The notes under the pieces were generated by a model. The model was not told the DNA's origin. It did no database searches and was given only the letters and a program-made list of their open reading frames with translations. A program made the translations under genes and the position numbers. This document shows positions 11,900 through 24,025 of a stretch of 64,000 nt of DNA, piece by piece. Source of the stretch: Cyclina sinensis (Eukaryota > Mollusca > Bivalvia > Venerida > Veneridae); assembly GCA_012932295.1 (NCBI GenBank), contig JAAONU010000019.1, positions 33,395,913 through 33,459,912 of the forward strand, read 5' to 3'. The first letter of the stretch is position 1; each line of letters starts with the position of its first letter.

Positions 11900-14266
11900 G
11901 GCTTACAGTCAAAACGGCCTCAGGTTAAAACGGCCTCAGGTTAAAACGGCCTCATTTTGGTTAAAACGGCCTCACTTTCAGAAAATGTATTGGTCAAAAC
12001 GGCCTCATTATTTATTTTCAGTAGATGAACCATAATTGAATTAGAATTTTTAAATTATGTTATTAGATAATTATTTCTTGTTTTCTTATGTTGAGGATAA
12101 AATTTATATTACATATTTTGAGATCGATTGTAAAGATATGAATAAGATGATATTAAGGGTTTTACGAGAAAAGTATTTAATAAGGTGAGAATGTCATAAG
12201 TTGTATTAATTGATTTTATTTTTAATAAAAATACATAAACACGAAACGTAACAGATATATAGTAATCAATAGTGTACCAATTTAATTCCTAATAAAAATA
12301 GCATAGACTAGCTATTCTGATTTTGATTCTGGAATACTGTCTAGGTATGCTTCAAAATTGACTGAATGTTTAAAAAGAATTTATGTTTATAAGACCGTCC
12401 CCTTAGTTTTAACAGTTTTAATCAGTACTCAATCAATATAAACTCAACTTGCAGGCGCTGGTACTGTTTCGTGACACATTTAATAAATAAACGATGTCCA
12501 ATCAACACCTGTATAAATGACATGATTATATGAGTAATACAAACAAAGTACAGAAAAATACAATACCAATCAACACCTATATAAATGACAAGATTATTTG
12601 ATTAGCACCACTAATCCCTTCAAATAAAAACAGTTATCTAATCAAAATAAAGAACCATCTTTTTTTAATTTGAAATTAAGTTTGTGCATTAATTTGTTTT
12701 AATACCTTTGATAAATATTATAATATATGTAAAATTCTATATAAAACATTCTTTTACATTGAGTGTTTTGTGATGTTGTTCACGCACATTAAAAACAAAA
12801 CACATACATTTATTCAACATTTTCTATTATGATTGTTCAATACAATTTTTTCCATGAAACTTCTCTCATTCAATTCTTATTGTCTTTTAGTATGTTTTTT
12901 TACAATTTTTGATGTTGATTAAATGGGTTGAAAGCAAAGTAATAAATAGTTGAAAACTGAACATAACTCGCTAAAATGATGTATTTGAAAGTTTTAATAG
13001 CTTCACCAAAAATATATATATACACATAACTCCACGGAGCAAAGTGGACAAATACTATTTACATGTAATTAAATTTCAGTTGCCAGTTCTATTAGTAGTA
13101 TTTATTTTGACTGTTTTGTTATTTGTTTTTTTTGTTTTTTTTTCAAATTAATTTTAAAATCACTCTTAACTTAGTCTACGACGATCTATTTAAGTTAAGG
13201 AAGGGTTTTTCTCTCTTTGTTTTTAAATGTTTTATATTAGCCTATATTTTCCTTTTTTAAAAGGACCAGTAATAATTATAATACATCAATTTTTTTACTA
13301 TCAGATGAAAGCAGAGGAACTCCATTTACGTTCTTTTCTTGTGTTGTAAGCGTTTTCTGAATTTGATCTTTATCTATGTCCCGAGCGACCTGAAATTTTT
13401 TAATAACGTATCCTTGCAATAATAATCTGTCTTAACGGTATTACATGTTCTGTGTTGCCATCTGTCACAGGAGTCACAGAAAACGGCTTCTTGTCGGTCC
13501 CTAACATGAACACCACGTTCAATACAAATGTCCATTGTAAAAAAAGAAACACAAAATAATCAAAGTCCTCAACAAGAAAAAAGTCCACACATATGAAAAC
13601 AAACGCTATAAAATTAATCCATTTTTGTCACAAATAAACAAATCACAAAATTCCTCGATAAACAATATGCATCTCCATCAATTTGATATATAAATTTCAG
13701 AATTGTACGAAAAGATTAAATAAAAGATATGAAAACATATGATAATTCACGTCTACATATACCTACGATTTTTACTCATTTTTGTTTCATCTTATTCTTT
13801 AACAAATCTTTATATCTAGTTCAGACACAGACCGCTTTTTTATCTTTTGTTTGATCATTCCGACGTATCAATTAAAGACATACTTCTATTATCACTTTAA
13901 GTTATTTTGATCCCATTTATCAAATAGTAATTATCACTCTCAATTGTTTTTCACCTAATCCCGCTAACATCTAGTAATCTCCAATATTAATCCAAATAAA
14001 CAACATTATATTATTTATAAGCAATTTAATAGCGTGTGTTTTCAAAAAGCTAAGTCCTTTCATAGTTTACTCAAATAATAAAATCAAGATTATTTAGGAC
14101 ATTTCAATTAAAAGTGAGGCCGTTTTAACCAAAACTGCGGCCGTTTTGACCAAAAGTGAGGCCGTTTTAACCAGCAAATAAAAACTTGAGGCCGTTTTGA
14201 CCAAAAAGTGAGGCCGTTTTAACCAAAATGAGGCCGTTTTAACCTGAGGCCGTTTTGACTAGCACC
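11900..14266. mobile_element. MULE-like non-autonomous element with iterated ends
   Basis: The 9-bp sequence CGTGCGTTA occurs on both sides (11891-11899 and 14267-14275) as a target duplication. The ends (GGCTTACAGTC left, GGTGCTAGTC as reverse complement of the right) run into reiterated AAAACGGCCTCA: five copies at the left, seven inverted at the right, alternating TTAAAAC and GTCAAAAC starts. A 9-bp duplication with long, repeat-rich inverted ends is typical of Mutator-like elements. The 2-kb interior is AT-rich with no transposase ORF. Confidence 0.7.
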
Positions 14267-15316
14267 CGTGCGTTAGTGCGTCAACATTTTCCTTAAAAAA
14301 AACATCTCCTCCTAAACCACTGGGCCAAAGTTGATGAAACTTGTCAAGGATGTTCCTTGTATGAAGCTCTTTCAAAGTTGTTCAAAGAAATCAATTCCAT
14401 CAAGAACTCTGGCAACTGAAAGGAAAAACTTTGAAAATCTTCTTGTCTGAAACCACAAGGCCTAGAGCTTAGATATTTGGTATTTAGCATCCTCTAGTAG
14501 GCCTCTACAAAAATTGTTCAAATTATTCCCTTGGGTCAAAATTGACCACCCCCCCCCCCCCCCCCCCCCCCCACCCCAGGGTTTTCTGGATTTAACATAG
14601 ACTTGGAAAACTTTAAAAATCTTTCTGTCAGAAACCGCAAGGCCTAGAGTTTAGATATTTGGTATGAAGCATTGTCTAGTGGTCCTATACTAAGTTTATT
14701 CAAATCATGGCTCCTTGGTCAAAATTGGCCCCGCCCCAGGTGTCACATGTTTTACATAGAGTTATATAGGAAAAACTTTAAAAATCTGTCAGAAACAACA
14801 GGGCCTAGAGTTTAGATATTTAGTGTGCAGCATTGTCAAGTGGACCTCTACCAAGTTTGTTCAAATCATAGCCCCTGGGTCAAAAATGGCCTGCCCCAGG
14901 GGTCACATGTTTTACATAGAGTTATATAAGAAAAACTTTAAAAAATCTTCTTGTAAGAAACCGCAAGGCCTAGAGTTTAGATATTTGGTGTGCAGCATTG
15001 TCCAGTGGACCTTTACCAAGTTTGTTCAAATCCTGGCCTCTGAGTCAAAAATGGCCCGGCCCCAGGGGTCACATGTTTTACATAGAGTTATATAGGAAAA
15101 ACTTTAAAATATCTTCTTGTCAGAAACTGCGAGGCCTAGAGTTCAGATATTTGGTATGAAGCATTGTCTTGTGGACCTATACTAAGTTTATTCAAATCAT
15201 AGCCACTGGGTCAAAATAGGACCCGCCCCAGGGGTCACATGTTTTACATAGAGGTATATAGGAAAAGTTGAAAAAGTCTTAACATCAGAAACCAAAAGGC
15301 ATAGAGCTTAGATATT

Positions 15317-16770
15317 TATGTCTCCCCCCTCTGGGGGAGACATATTGTTTTTGCCTTGTCTGTCTGTTCATCTGCCTGTCTGTCCTTCTGTCACACTTTG
15401 TTACCACTCAATTACTGGAGTTCTATTTCACCCAGAGCCTTCAAACTTCATAGGATGATTGCCCTTACTTAGTACAAGAACTGCATTGATTTTTGGGATA
15501 GTAGGTCAATGGTCAAGGTCACAGGGGCCATGAAGAGTGAAAACCTTTTTCGCACAATAACTGCAGTTCTATTTCACCCTGAGACTTCAGCATTCATAGG
15601 GTGATTGCCCTTATTAAGTAGAAAAACCCTATTGGTTTTGGGGTCAGTAGGTCAAAGATCAAGGTCACAGAGGCCCAAAGAGTGTTAACCGTTTCTGCTC
15701 AATAACTGGAGTTCTATTTCATCCAGAGCCTTCAAACATCATAGGACGATTGCCCTTACTTAGTAGAAGAACTGGATCGATTTTTGGATCAGTAGGTCAA
15801 AGGTCAAGGTCATAGGGGCCCGTAGAGTGAAAAGCGTTTCGCACAATAACTGGAGTTCTATTTCACCCAGAGCCTTCAAACTTCATAGGGTGATTCCCCT
15901 TACTGAGTTAAAGAACTCTGTTGATTTTGGGGTCAGTAGGTAAAGCTCAAGGTCACAGGGGCCCGAAGAGTGAAAACCATTTCCGCACAATAACTGGAGT
16001 TTTATATCACCCAGAACCTTTAAACTTTATAGGGTGATTGCTCTTACTGAGTAGAAGAACCCTATTGATTTTGGGGTCAGTAGGTGAAAGGTCAAGGTCA
16101 AAGGCGCCCAAAGAGTGAAAACCGTTTCCACTCAATAACAGGATTACTATTTCACGCAGAGCCTCCAAACTTCATAGGATGGTTGCTTTTACTAAATAGA
16201 AGAACCATATTGTTTTGAGGGGTAGTATGTCAAAGGTCAGGGTCACAGGGACCTGTAGAGTGAAAAACTATTTCTGCAGAGTAACTATAGTACCATTACA
16301 CCCAGACCCTTCAAACTTTATAGGATAATTGTATTAGAAGAACCCTATTGTTTTAGGATCCATAGGTCAAAAGTTTTCACAGGGACCTGTAGAGTGAAAA
16401 CTGTTTCTGCTCAGTAACTGGACTACCATTTTACCCAGAGCCTTCAAACTTCATAGGATGATTTTCTTTACTCAGTAAAAGAACCCAATCATTTTTGGGG
16501 TGAGTAGGTCAAAAGTCAAGGTCATAGGGACCTGTAGAGTGAAAACTATTTCTTCTCAGTAACTGGAGTATCATTACCCAAAACCTTCAAACTTTATAGG
16601 GTAATTATATTAGAAGAACCGTATTGTTTTTGGGGTTTTCAGGTCAAAGGTCAAAGTCACAGGGACCTGTAGAGTAAAACTATTTCTGCTAAAAAAACTG
16701 AGTACCATTACACCAAGAGTCTTCAAACTTATTGCAAACTTATTCAACCTTGCACCTATAAAAACGATAT
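15317..16770 (+). repeat. HINE-like family D core with left hairpin
   Basis: Starts with a perfect foldback (TATGTCTCCCC... GGGGGAGACATA, 15317-15344), then TGTCTGTCTGTTC and eight to nine units of ~150 bp with TAACTGGAGTTCTATTTCAC, CTTCAAACTTCATAGG, TAGAAGAACC and GTCAAAGGTCAAGGTCAC. Same architecture as family A but a different sequence. It sits inside the A1 copy that ends at 16829. Confidence 0.6.
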
Positions 16771-16829
16771 TTGTAACATGAGCAATGAGACTCAGGTGAG
16801 AGATTTAGGGCCATCATGGCCCTCTTGTT

Positions 16830-17291
16830 TATAATTTGATATACAGTTATGAAATTTGGACCATGTGCACAGTTTCAGATGAAGACTTGAACTTTGATGT
16901 TAAATGACCTAAATTTTGACCTAGTGACCTATTTTCTTGTTTTTTGATGTACAGCTATGAAATTTGGACTATTTGCACAGTTTCAGATGTAGCATTGAAC
17001 ATTGATGTTAGATGACCTAGATTCTCACCTAGTGACCTACTTTCTTGCTTTTTTATCTACAGCTATGAAATTCGAACCCTGTGCACAGTTTTAGGTGTCA
17101 AAATTGAACTCTGACATTAGATGACAATTTGACCTAGTGACCTCCTTTTTTGTTGTTTGATGTACAGGTTTGAAATTTGGACCATATATATAGTAAAAAT
17201 TCTTCTTGTAATAAACACTAGCCTTGTCTGTTTTCACACAAATGACAGTCTGTCCTCAGGTGAGGGCATTGTGGCCAGTGGCCCCCTTGTT
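16830..17291 (+). repeat. GAAATTTGGACC array with GGCC hairpin end
   Basis: Four ~105-bp units with TACAGCTATGAAATTTGG, GTGCACAGTTTCAGATG and GATGACCTA...GACCTAGTGACCTA. Ends CTCAGGTGAGGGCATTGTGG, then GGCCAGTGGCC and CTTGTT at 17291, a degenerate HINE 3' end. From 17292 to 17709 the DNA is low-copy with no supported gene. Confidence 0.55.
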
Positions 17292-17709
17292 TTCTATTCA
17301 AAGTGTGCTCAAAACTATTGTACATGCTTTTTTTATGCTGCACTAAAACTTACAAACATGCTGTTCTTTTACAGTACAATGCAATGACTGTACTTGATGA
17401 TTTCATCTGCACAAGTGAGCTTGTTAAGTTATTTTGTCTCTGTGGAGTGCCTTGTTGATCAGTTACTTATATGCTGTTCATTGACTGTTGTTCTGTTTGT
17501 TAATATATTTTCAGTATTTCCTATATAGAATAAATTACAGGTGTTACAAACTAAAACATAAAGAACATTTTCTTCAGTACAGTTGATAATTTTTCTTGTG
17601 TGAAATTTTTAATTTTAATGGTTAATCATAGAAATATTACACCTCTGGGGATTTAAATAGATCATAAATATTTATACATCAAATTTTAGTATTTTTATAT
17701 TGCATTTTT

Positions 17710-19871
17710 AGCTCACCTGAGCACAAAGTGCTCAGGATGAGCTTTTCTGATCAGTCTTTGTCCGTCGTCCATCCGTCAGTCCGTCCGTCCGTCGTCAACT
17801 TTTCATTCAAACGACATCTCCTCTGAAACCAATGGGGCAAATTTAATGAAACTTGCCTGGGATGTTCCTTGCATGAAGCTCTACCAAGATTGTTCAAATG
17901 GTTCTGGTCCATTGCATTTCTGGTTCACTGGAGCTAAAAATAGATTTTATAAGTTGGATCTTTAATAATCTTCTTCTCCAATACCACAAGGGTTGGAGCT
18001 TTGATATTTGGTATGAAGCATCATCTAGTGGACCTCTACCAAGTTTGTTCAAATTATGTCCCTGGGGACAAAACTGACCCCACCCCAGGGGTCAGTTGAT
18101 TTTACATAGAGTTATATAGGGAAAACTTGAAAATCTTCTTGTCAGAAACCACAAGGCCTAGAGTTAAGATATTTGGTATGTAGCATTGTCTAGTGGACCT
18201 CTACCAAGTTTGTTCAAATCCTGTCCTCTGGGTCAAAAATGGCCCCGCCCCAGGGGCCACTAGTTTTACATAGAGTTATATAAGAAAATCTAAAAAAAAT
18301 CTTCTTGTCAGAAACGGTAAGTTATAGAGCTTAGATATTTGGTGTGTAGCATTGTCTAGTGGACCTCTACCAAGTTTGTTGAAATCCTGGCCTCTGAGCC
18401 AAAAATGGCCCCGCCCCAGGGGCCACTAGTTTTACATAGAGTTATATAGGAAAATCTTAAAAAATCTTCTTGTCAAAAACCGTAAGTTATAGAACTTAGA
18501 TATTTGGTGTGTAGCAGTGTCTAGTGGACCTCTACCAAGTTTGTTCAAATCCTGTCCTCTGGGTCAAAAATGGCCCCGCCCCAGGGGCCACTAGTTTTAC
18601 ATAGAGTTATATAGGAAAATCTTAAAAAATCTTCTTGTCAGAAACCGTAAGTTATAGAGCTTAGATATTTGGTGTGAAGCATTGTCTAGTGGACCTCTGC
18701 CAAGTTTGTTCAAATCCTGGCCTCTTGGTCAAAAATGACCCCGCCCCAGGGGCCACTAGTTTTACATAGAGTTATATAGGAAAATCTTAAAAAATCTTCT
18801 TGTCAGAAACCGTAAGTTATAGAGCTTAGATATTTGGTGTGAAGCATTGTCTAGTGGACCTCTACCAAATTTGTTCAAACCCTGGCCTCTGGGTCAAAAA
18901 TGGCCCCGCCCCAGGGGTCACTTGTTTTACATAAAGTTATTTATGAAAAACTAAAAAATCTTCTTGTCAGAAACAAGAAGGCCTACAGTTAAGATATTTG
19001 GTATGTAGCATTGTCTAGTGGACCTCTACCAAGTTTGTTCAAATCCTGGCCTCTGAGTCAAAAATGGCCCCGCCCCGGGGGTCACTTGTTTTACATAGAG
19101 TTATATAGGAAAATCTTAAAAAAATCTTCTTATCAGAAACCGTAAGTTATAGAGCTTAGATATTTGGTGTGTAGCATTGTCTAGTGGACCTCTACCAAGT
19201 TTGTTCAAATCCTGGCCTCTGAGTCAAAAATGGCCCCGCCCCAAGGGCCACTAGTTTTACATAGAGTTATATAAGAAAATCTAAAAAAATCTTCTTGTCA
19301 GAAACAGTAAGTTATAGAGCTTAGATATTTGGTGTGTAGCATTGTCTAATGGACCTCTACCAAGTTTGTTAGAAAAATGTCCCTAGGGTCACTATTGGCC
19401 CTGCCCGAGGGGTCACAAGTTTGAAATAACAATATAGAAGAAAATCTTTAAAAATCTTCTTGTCTGAAACCACAAGACCTAGAATTTTAAAATTTGGCAT
19501 GAAGCAAGCTTTATCAAGCTTTTTCAAATTATTGAATTAGGTTAAAGGTCACGGAGGCTAAAAGTAGATTTATCTACTGTACCTCATTGAGCCTTCATTT
19601 ATAGACCAGTATCTTTGATATTCAGTATAGAGGTTCCTTGCATGGACCTTTATACATGGGTAGGGTTTGAGGTCACTGGGTCAAGGTCAAGGTCACCATA
19701 GCTTATAATAGATATTTCTACTTTCTGTCATAGAGCCTTTATTTATTGACTGATATTTTACATATTTGGTTTGTAGGCACTTACATATTTCCAATTAAAA
19801 AATGAAATACTGCTTAACAGCAAACCTAAGTACTCAGGTGAGCGATCCAGGGCCATCATGGCCCTCTTGTT
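17710..19871 (+). mobile_element. HINE-like A1 element, near-intact
   Basis: Left palindrome AGCTCACCTGAGCAC with GTGCTCAGGATGAGCT, tract GTCCGTCCGTCCGTCGTC, then about ten well-conserved ~145-bp units with CCTCTGGGTCAAAAATGGCC. The single-copy tail has GGTCAAGGTCAAGGTCACC, CTCAGGTGAGC, GGGCCATCATGGCCC and CTTGTT. Very similar to the copy that begins at 61920, suggesting recent spread. Confidence 0.75.
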
Positions 19872-19899
19872 ATACACTCAGGAAGCATTGCAGTGCCAT

Positions 19900-21211
19900 C
19901 ATGGAACCCTTCTTTGCTTTTTAGCTGCCTTACCGTTATTATTATTCTTTTTTTTTTGGAAACAGTTTGCATAAGAGAGATTTGAGATGACAAGGTGTCT
20001 TTTGTTTCTTTGATAAACATTGCTGCATATATTATGTATGGGTGTGTTTATAAGCTCGACTTTAAAAAAATGTGTTATTGTTATAGTTATGGTGTTGTTG
20101 TTTTTGCCATTCCCGTCCAAAAACTTTAACATTGATCATAATTTTTTTATTCCTAGATGTATTATCTTTATACTTGGACACATCAGACCTTTGGACAAGA
20201 CCTTCAAGTGGACCAGACTAAACTTGACCTTGGCTTAAAAATGACCTTCAAATTCAAGGTCACAATATTGAATTTTGCTAAAATTGGCCATAACTTAATT
20301 ATGAATAGGTGGATTGTCTTCATACTTGGACACAACAACCCTTTAAACAAGATCTTTAACTGGACCAGACACAACTTGACCTTGACTTATAAATGACCTT
20401 CACCTTCAAGGTCAAGTCATTAAATTTTGCTTAAATTGTCATAACTTTGTTGTTTATGGTTGGTTTTGATTCATACTTGGAGAAAACCACAATTATGACA
20501 AACCGACATATTGAATAACTCAGGTATGACCATAACCTAAAAATGACCTAGGTCAGATGATTGAATTTTGCTTAAATTGTCATACCTTTCTCATTTATTT
20601 ATGGATTTGATTCACACTTGGACAAAACAACACTTATGACAAATCCAACATTTGGATTCTTTCAGATATGACTTTGACCTTTAAATGAAGGTCACTCAAG
20701 GTCAAAATATTGAATCTGCTTAACCTGGCCATAACTTTGTTATTTGTAGTTGGATGTTAATAATTTTTGGACAAAACAACACTTATGACAAAGCCGACAT
20801 GGTAAATTATTCAATTGTGACATTTACCTTGTAAATGACCATGACCCTCAAGGTCAGATGTTTGAATTTTTCTAAAATTTCTCATTTATTAATGGATTTG
20901 ATTCATATCTGGACAAAACAATACTTTTGACAAATCTGACATTTTGATTTAAGTTTGACCATGACCTTAGAAACGGCCTTGAATAGCTAGATCATATTAT
21001 TGAATTTTGCTAAAATTGGTCATAACTGTGTAAGTTTTGGTTAGATTTGATTTATACTTTGACAAAACAACAATTTTGACAAAACTGACATGTTGAATAA
21101 TTCAGGTATGACAGTCAAGATCCGATTATTTTATTTTGCTTAAATTGTCAAAACTGTTGTTTATTTATAGATTTGATTCATACTTTGATAAAACAACAAA
21201 ACTGATATTTT
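19900..21211 (+). repeat. Family E array (GACCTTGACC units), left part
   Basis: Opens with TTATAGTTATGGTGTTGTTG and CCATTCCCGTCC, then about seven units of ~150 bp with TCATACTTGGACA, AACTTGACCTTGAC, AATGACCTTCA and ATTGAATTTTGCTAAAATTGG. The LINE at 21227-30617 split this array: the text continues without loss at 30633. The same family recurs at 52797-53660 and 55622-55760. Confidence 0.65.
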
Positions 21212-21226
21212 AATTTATTTAAGTAT
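21212..21226. repeat. LINE target-site duplication, left copy
   Basis: AATTTATTTAAGTAT, identical to 30618-30632. The two copies bracket the LINE and mark its true ends. Confidence 0.85.
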
Positions 21227-21644
21227 TTTTTTGTTTTGTTTTGTTTTTTTTTTGTTTTTTTTTGCAAAAACCCATTTTTTAGCCTCGTCATAGGTTACAT
21301 GGGGTCGAGGCCATCCCCATGGCACCTTACAATATAATATAATATATGCTATGACTAAAATGAATAACAAAGGCATTTGAATGACAATATACAAAATCAT
21401 AAATAAAAATAATTATGACATATTGTCAAAAATGAGTAGCCGTATTTCCTTTGTGTTGAACTTAGAGTGACAAAGATATGTACAAATAAACAATGGTGTA
21501 TAAAAAACAGACACATAATGCAGATGTTTGACTGTGATCCTTTTCTGAAACGTATCGTTAATTTTTGCACAAAAAATAAAATAAATGCTTGTACTTAATT
21601 ATTCAACTTCTTTTTTTCATTTATATTGTTATTGAAAGTAGGTA

Positions 21645-22760
21645 CAGTACACGCAGCGCGGACTTTGACAACGAACACCCGTCCCCGCGATTTTACTGTC
21701 CGCGTTGAGGACTAAAATGACCACCGCGTCGAGTGTTCAATCGTATAAAACGCGGTGGTCAGCGCGGCCGTTCGCGGTGTTCAGTACCGTGGCGTGTCGC
21801 GGGGTTCGCAGTGTCCGATAAAATGAAGCCACAACTTAATTTTACTTTCCCCAATTTTTTTTTTTTTTTTTTTTTCAAAATAGTTACAAAGTACACGTAA
21901 TTATTACCAGTTGAAGTTGTTTCTTTTTTTTTAATACCCCATCCGGTTTAATTTTTGTTTGTTGACGATCGATGTTTGGTTGTATAATTGAGGGTATTTG
22001 TAGAAAAGTAACTGCCGATAATGAATAGATTTACACACCTACATGACATCTTGTTAATAAACTTTAATTGCTGCAATTAATATATTTCAAGTCTTTAATC
22101 GGTGCCGTGTTTGCGTTAATCCACTCGCAATTAAATTACAAATGATAACCAAACTGCGAAAAGTTAATAGATCTAATTTAAACAGTCGAACAAATCCTCT
22201 CTAATTCCGATTCATTTGTGTACAAACGCTCCTATCTGTTACACAAAAAAACCCAACAATTCAAAGCAGTTATTTCCGGAAAAAGTTGATCGTATTTTCA
22301 GAAAATGAATCAACACGTGTTTAACTGCTTTCAACTTCTGTATCGTCTAGGCGCTTGGCAAAATAATTGATCGATTTGGCTATATAATAACAAGCGTTTT
22401 TCAATTCCAAAAACGAAAGTACTCAATAAACATACACCGGAAATGTATTTGAAATTTGGTTTTAATTTGACCACAAAATAGATGTAAGTAAAATAATTAT
22501 GAGTAAAATGAAAACCACGTACAAATACTGTACGCACAGTATGTTTAAATGCAGTAATCTCCAAGTCAAAACATCGCGGGGACGCGCGGCGTTCTGTCAC
22601 CGCGACACGCGGTGTTCATACCCCTCGGCGGTTGTCGCGGTGGTCATTTTAGCGGACACCCGAAATTTCGGGTGTTCAGTCCACCGCGACTGGCCACCCG
22701 GAGACGATACCGGCCCCCGCGATAATGTTAACAACGTCAAAGTCCGCGCTGCGTGTACTG
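21645..22760. mobile_element. CG-rich TA-flanked MITE in the LINE 3' UTR
   Basis: Inverted ends CAGTACACGCAGCGCGGAC, with TA on both sides (21643-21644, 22761-22762). The TA duplication and CAGT start suggest Tc1/mariner-type mobilisation. Regions next to both ends are rich in CGCGGTG and GGTGTTCA repeats, unlike the AT-rich surroundings, while the centre is AT-rich. No transposase. It lies 2 bp beyond the stop codon of the LINE ORF. Confidence 0.7.
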
Positions 22761-22764
22761 TACC

Positions 22765-23131
22765 TTACCATGTATTTTCGGTAAAAGATCTTACAACTGA
22801 CCAGTAACTCAATAGTTTATCTGTTGTTGTTGTAGATTTATATATATCCCAGGCTAATTTTAAGCTATTCTGGAAACCTTTTATGCTTGGATTTGTTTTA
22901 TTAATCTTGCATAAAAATATGTATCTCTTATATTCTAATATTAATATGTCTACATCATATTTATTGTTTTCTGAGCCTAATAGAACTTTTAATTTTGTAA
23001 TCAAACAATTATACCCAATTTCAACTAATTTATCAGATATATAATGTTTTATTCTGCTTAAATCTCGACATTCCCAAAATAAATGACTTAATGTTTCTTC
23101 TCGTTTCTTACAAAAGGTACACAAATTATTA
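22765..23131 (-). pseudogene. LINE ORF C-terminal zinc-knuckle part
   Basis: Reads CTFCKKREETLSHLFWECRD, a C-x2-C...H-x4-C arrangement found at the C-terminus of L1/Tx1-type ORF2 proteins, then ~100 residues to a TAA at 22765-22767. The frame is continuous with the part at 24026-24180 once the element at 23132-24023 and one TA are left out. A near relative of this domain is at 31536-32042. Confidence 0.8.
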
Positions 23132-24023
23132 CCGTAAAAATTCTATTAATCGCCCATGCTCTAATAAACGCCCACCCCCACTTTTGGGCCGAAAAATGGC
23201 CATTTTTTCACCAAAAATCGAAAAAACAACAGCCTCTTTTAAACGCCCGCTTCCCCCCCCCCCCCCACCATTTTGACAAAATTGAATGTACCGTTAAACC
23301 GAAAGCTTCCCTAATTTCCGTTTTAATGCACGCCCGAACTTCTTTTTCCCTATCTTTATTTCCGAAAAGTTTGTAGCTACACGGAATTTCAATGATGGTC
23401 GCGGTTCCCCAACTGTTTCAGCCGTTATTGCAACGACACTACCATTGTCAAACAACTTGGTTAGAGGCTGACATAATCCCTCGGGTACATGTCCAACAAT
23501 AGAATTATTGTCACACCTTTTTATAATAATCGCGCTGTCACTGTATTCATTTTCCGGTTCCAAAGTACACTGCAATAAAGTTCCAACTTCACATGTATTT
23601 TTATAAATGTGATGTCCCTTAATAACCGATTTTATTGATACCAGCATATATGTTGCCATTATTAGAGCCGTAGTTAATCTGAAGTATAAATGTCGGTGTA
23701 GAAGCGAGATTTATGCACCAATATTACGTCATTAAGGTCAGCGTGCGTGTTTAATATTTATTGATCGGGGCGCAACAGGGGTATTATTTCAACAACACAA
23801 AAGATTGTCTGGTTGGATTTAATTGTTTCTGTGTGTATAGGTTGGTACATAATTATCTGGTAGATATATTTATGTCATAAACAGGTAATCGTATAGTAAA
23901 ATACGTGGAATATGAAAAAATGATGGTCTCATTTTGCATGTGTCTCTAATAAAAGCCCACCCCTTACTTTGAGATCAACCATGATTCTAATAAACGCCCG
24001 GGCTATAAATAGAATTTTTACGG
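23132..24023. mobile_element. TA-flanked inverted-repeat transposon with one ORF
   Basis: Ends CCGTAAAAATTCTATT and AATAGAATTTTTACGG are exact inverted repeats, with TA duplicated (23130-23131, 24024-24025). Both sub-ends share TAATAAACGCCC. An uninterrupted minus-strand ORF (23294-23659) encodes a HIRAN-type protein; no transposase is present. The superfamily is open: the TA duplication allows Tc1/mariner, but the end sequence is not typical of it. It splits the LINE ORF. Confidence 0.75.
23294..23659 (-). CDS. HIRAN-domain protein inside a small transposon
   Basis: Intact 121-residue ORF starting MATYMLVSIKSVIKGHH. The body fits the HIRAN fold pattern: a small/Gly residue followed by LLQCTLEPENEYSDSAI (the E-P-x-N...D-x-x-A-I signature), then SIVGHVPEGL (the V/I-G-x-V-P signature) and a closing strand. 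The C-terminus is basic (KIGKKKFGRALKRKL). HIRAN domains bind DNA 3' ends in helicase-like proteins such as HLTF, and stand-alone copies occur in invertebrate genomes. Here the gene lies wholly within an 892-bp inverted-repeat element and has no disabling change. Role in the element unknown; DNA-end binding is inference. Confidence 0.65.
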   Translation of the reverse strand: MATYMLVSIKSVIKGHHIYKNTCEVGTLLQCTLEPENEYSDSAIIIKRCDNNSIVGHVPEGLCQPLTKLFDNGSVVAITAETVGEPRPSLKFRVATNFSEIKIGKKKFGRALKRKLGKLSV

Positions 24024-24025
24024 TA

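Larger units (their letters stand above)
11836..16829 (+). mobile_element. HINE-like A1 element split by a 2.37-kb transposon
   Basis: Starts after T5 with AGCTCACCTGAGCAC and GTGCTCATGTGAGCT. It is interrupted 64 bp in by the element at 11900-14266 and resumes at 14276 with GTGCGTCAACATTTTCC. Five to six typical A1 units follow, one holding a 24-base C run at 14549-14572. From 15317 a family D core is embedded. The end at 16829 has CTCAGGTGAG, GGGCCATCATGGCCC and CTTGTT. Confidence 0.7.

Noticed and set aside
13400..13588. 62-codon minus-strand frame as transposase of the MULE-like element
   Set aside because: Too short, hydrophobic low-complexity start, no catalytic motif.
17375..17414. 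40-bp segment between CTTTTACAG and GTGAGC as a micro-exon
   Set aside because: Splice signals are good but the segment is too short to test. In the phase left at 9937 it gives a stop after seven codons, and no homology is visible.
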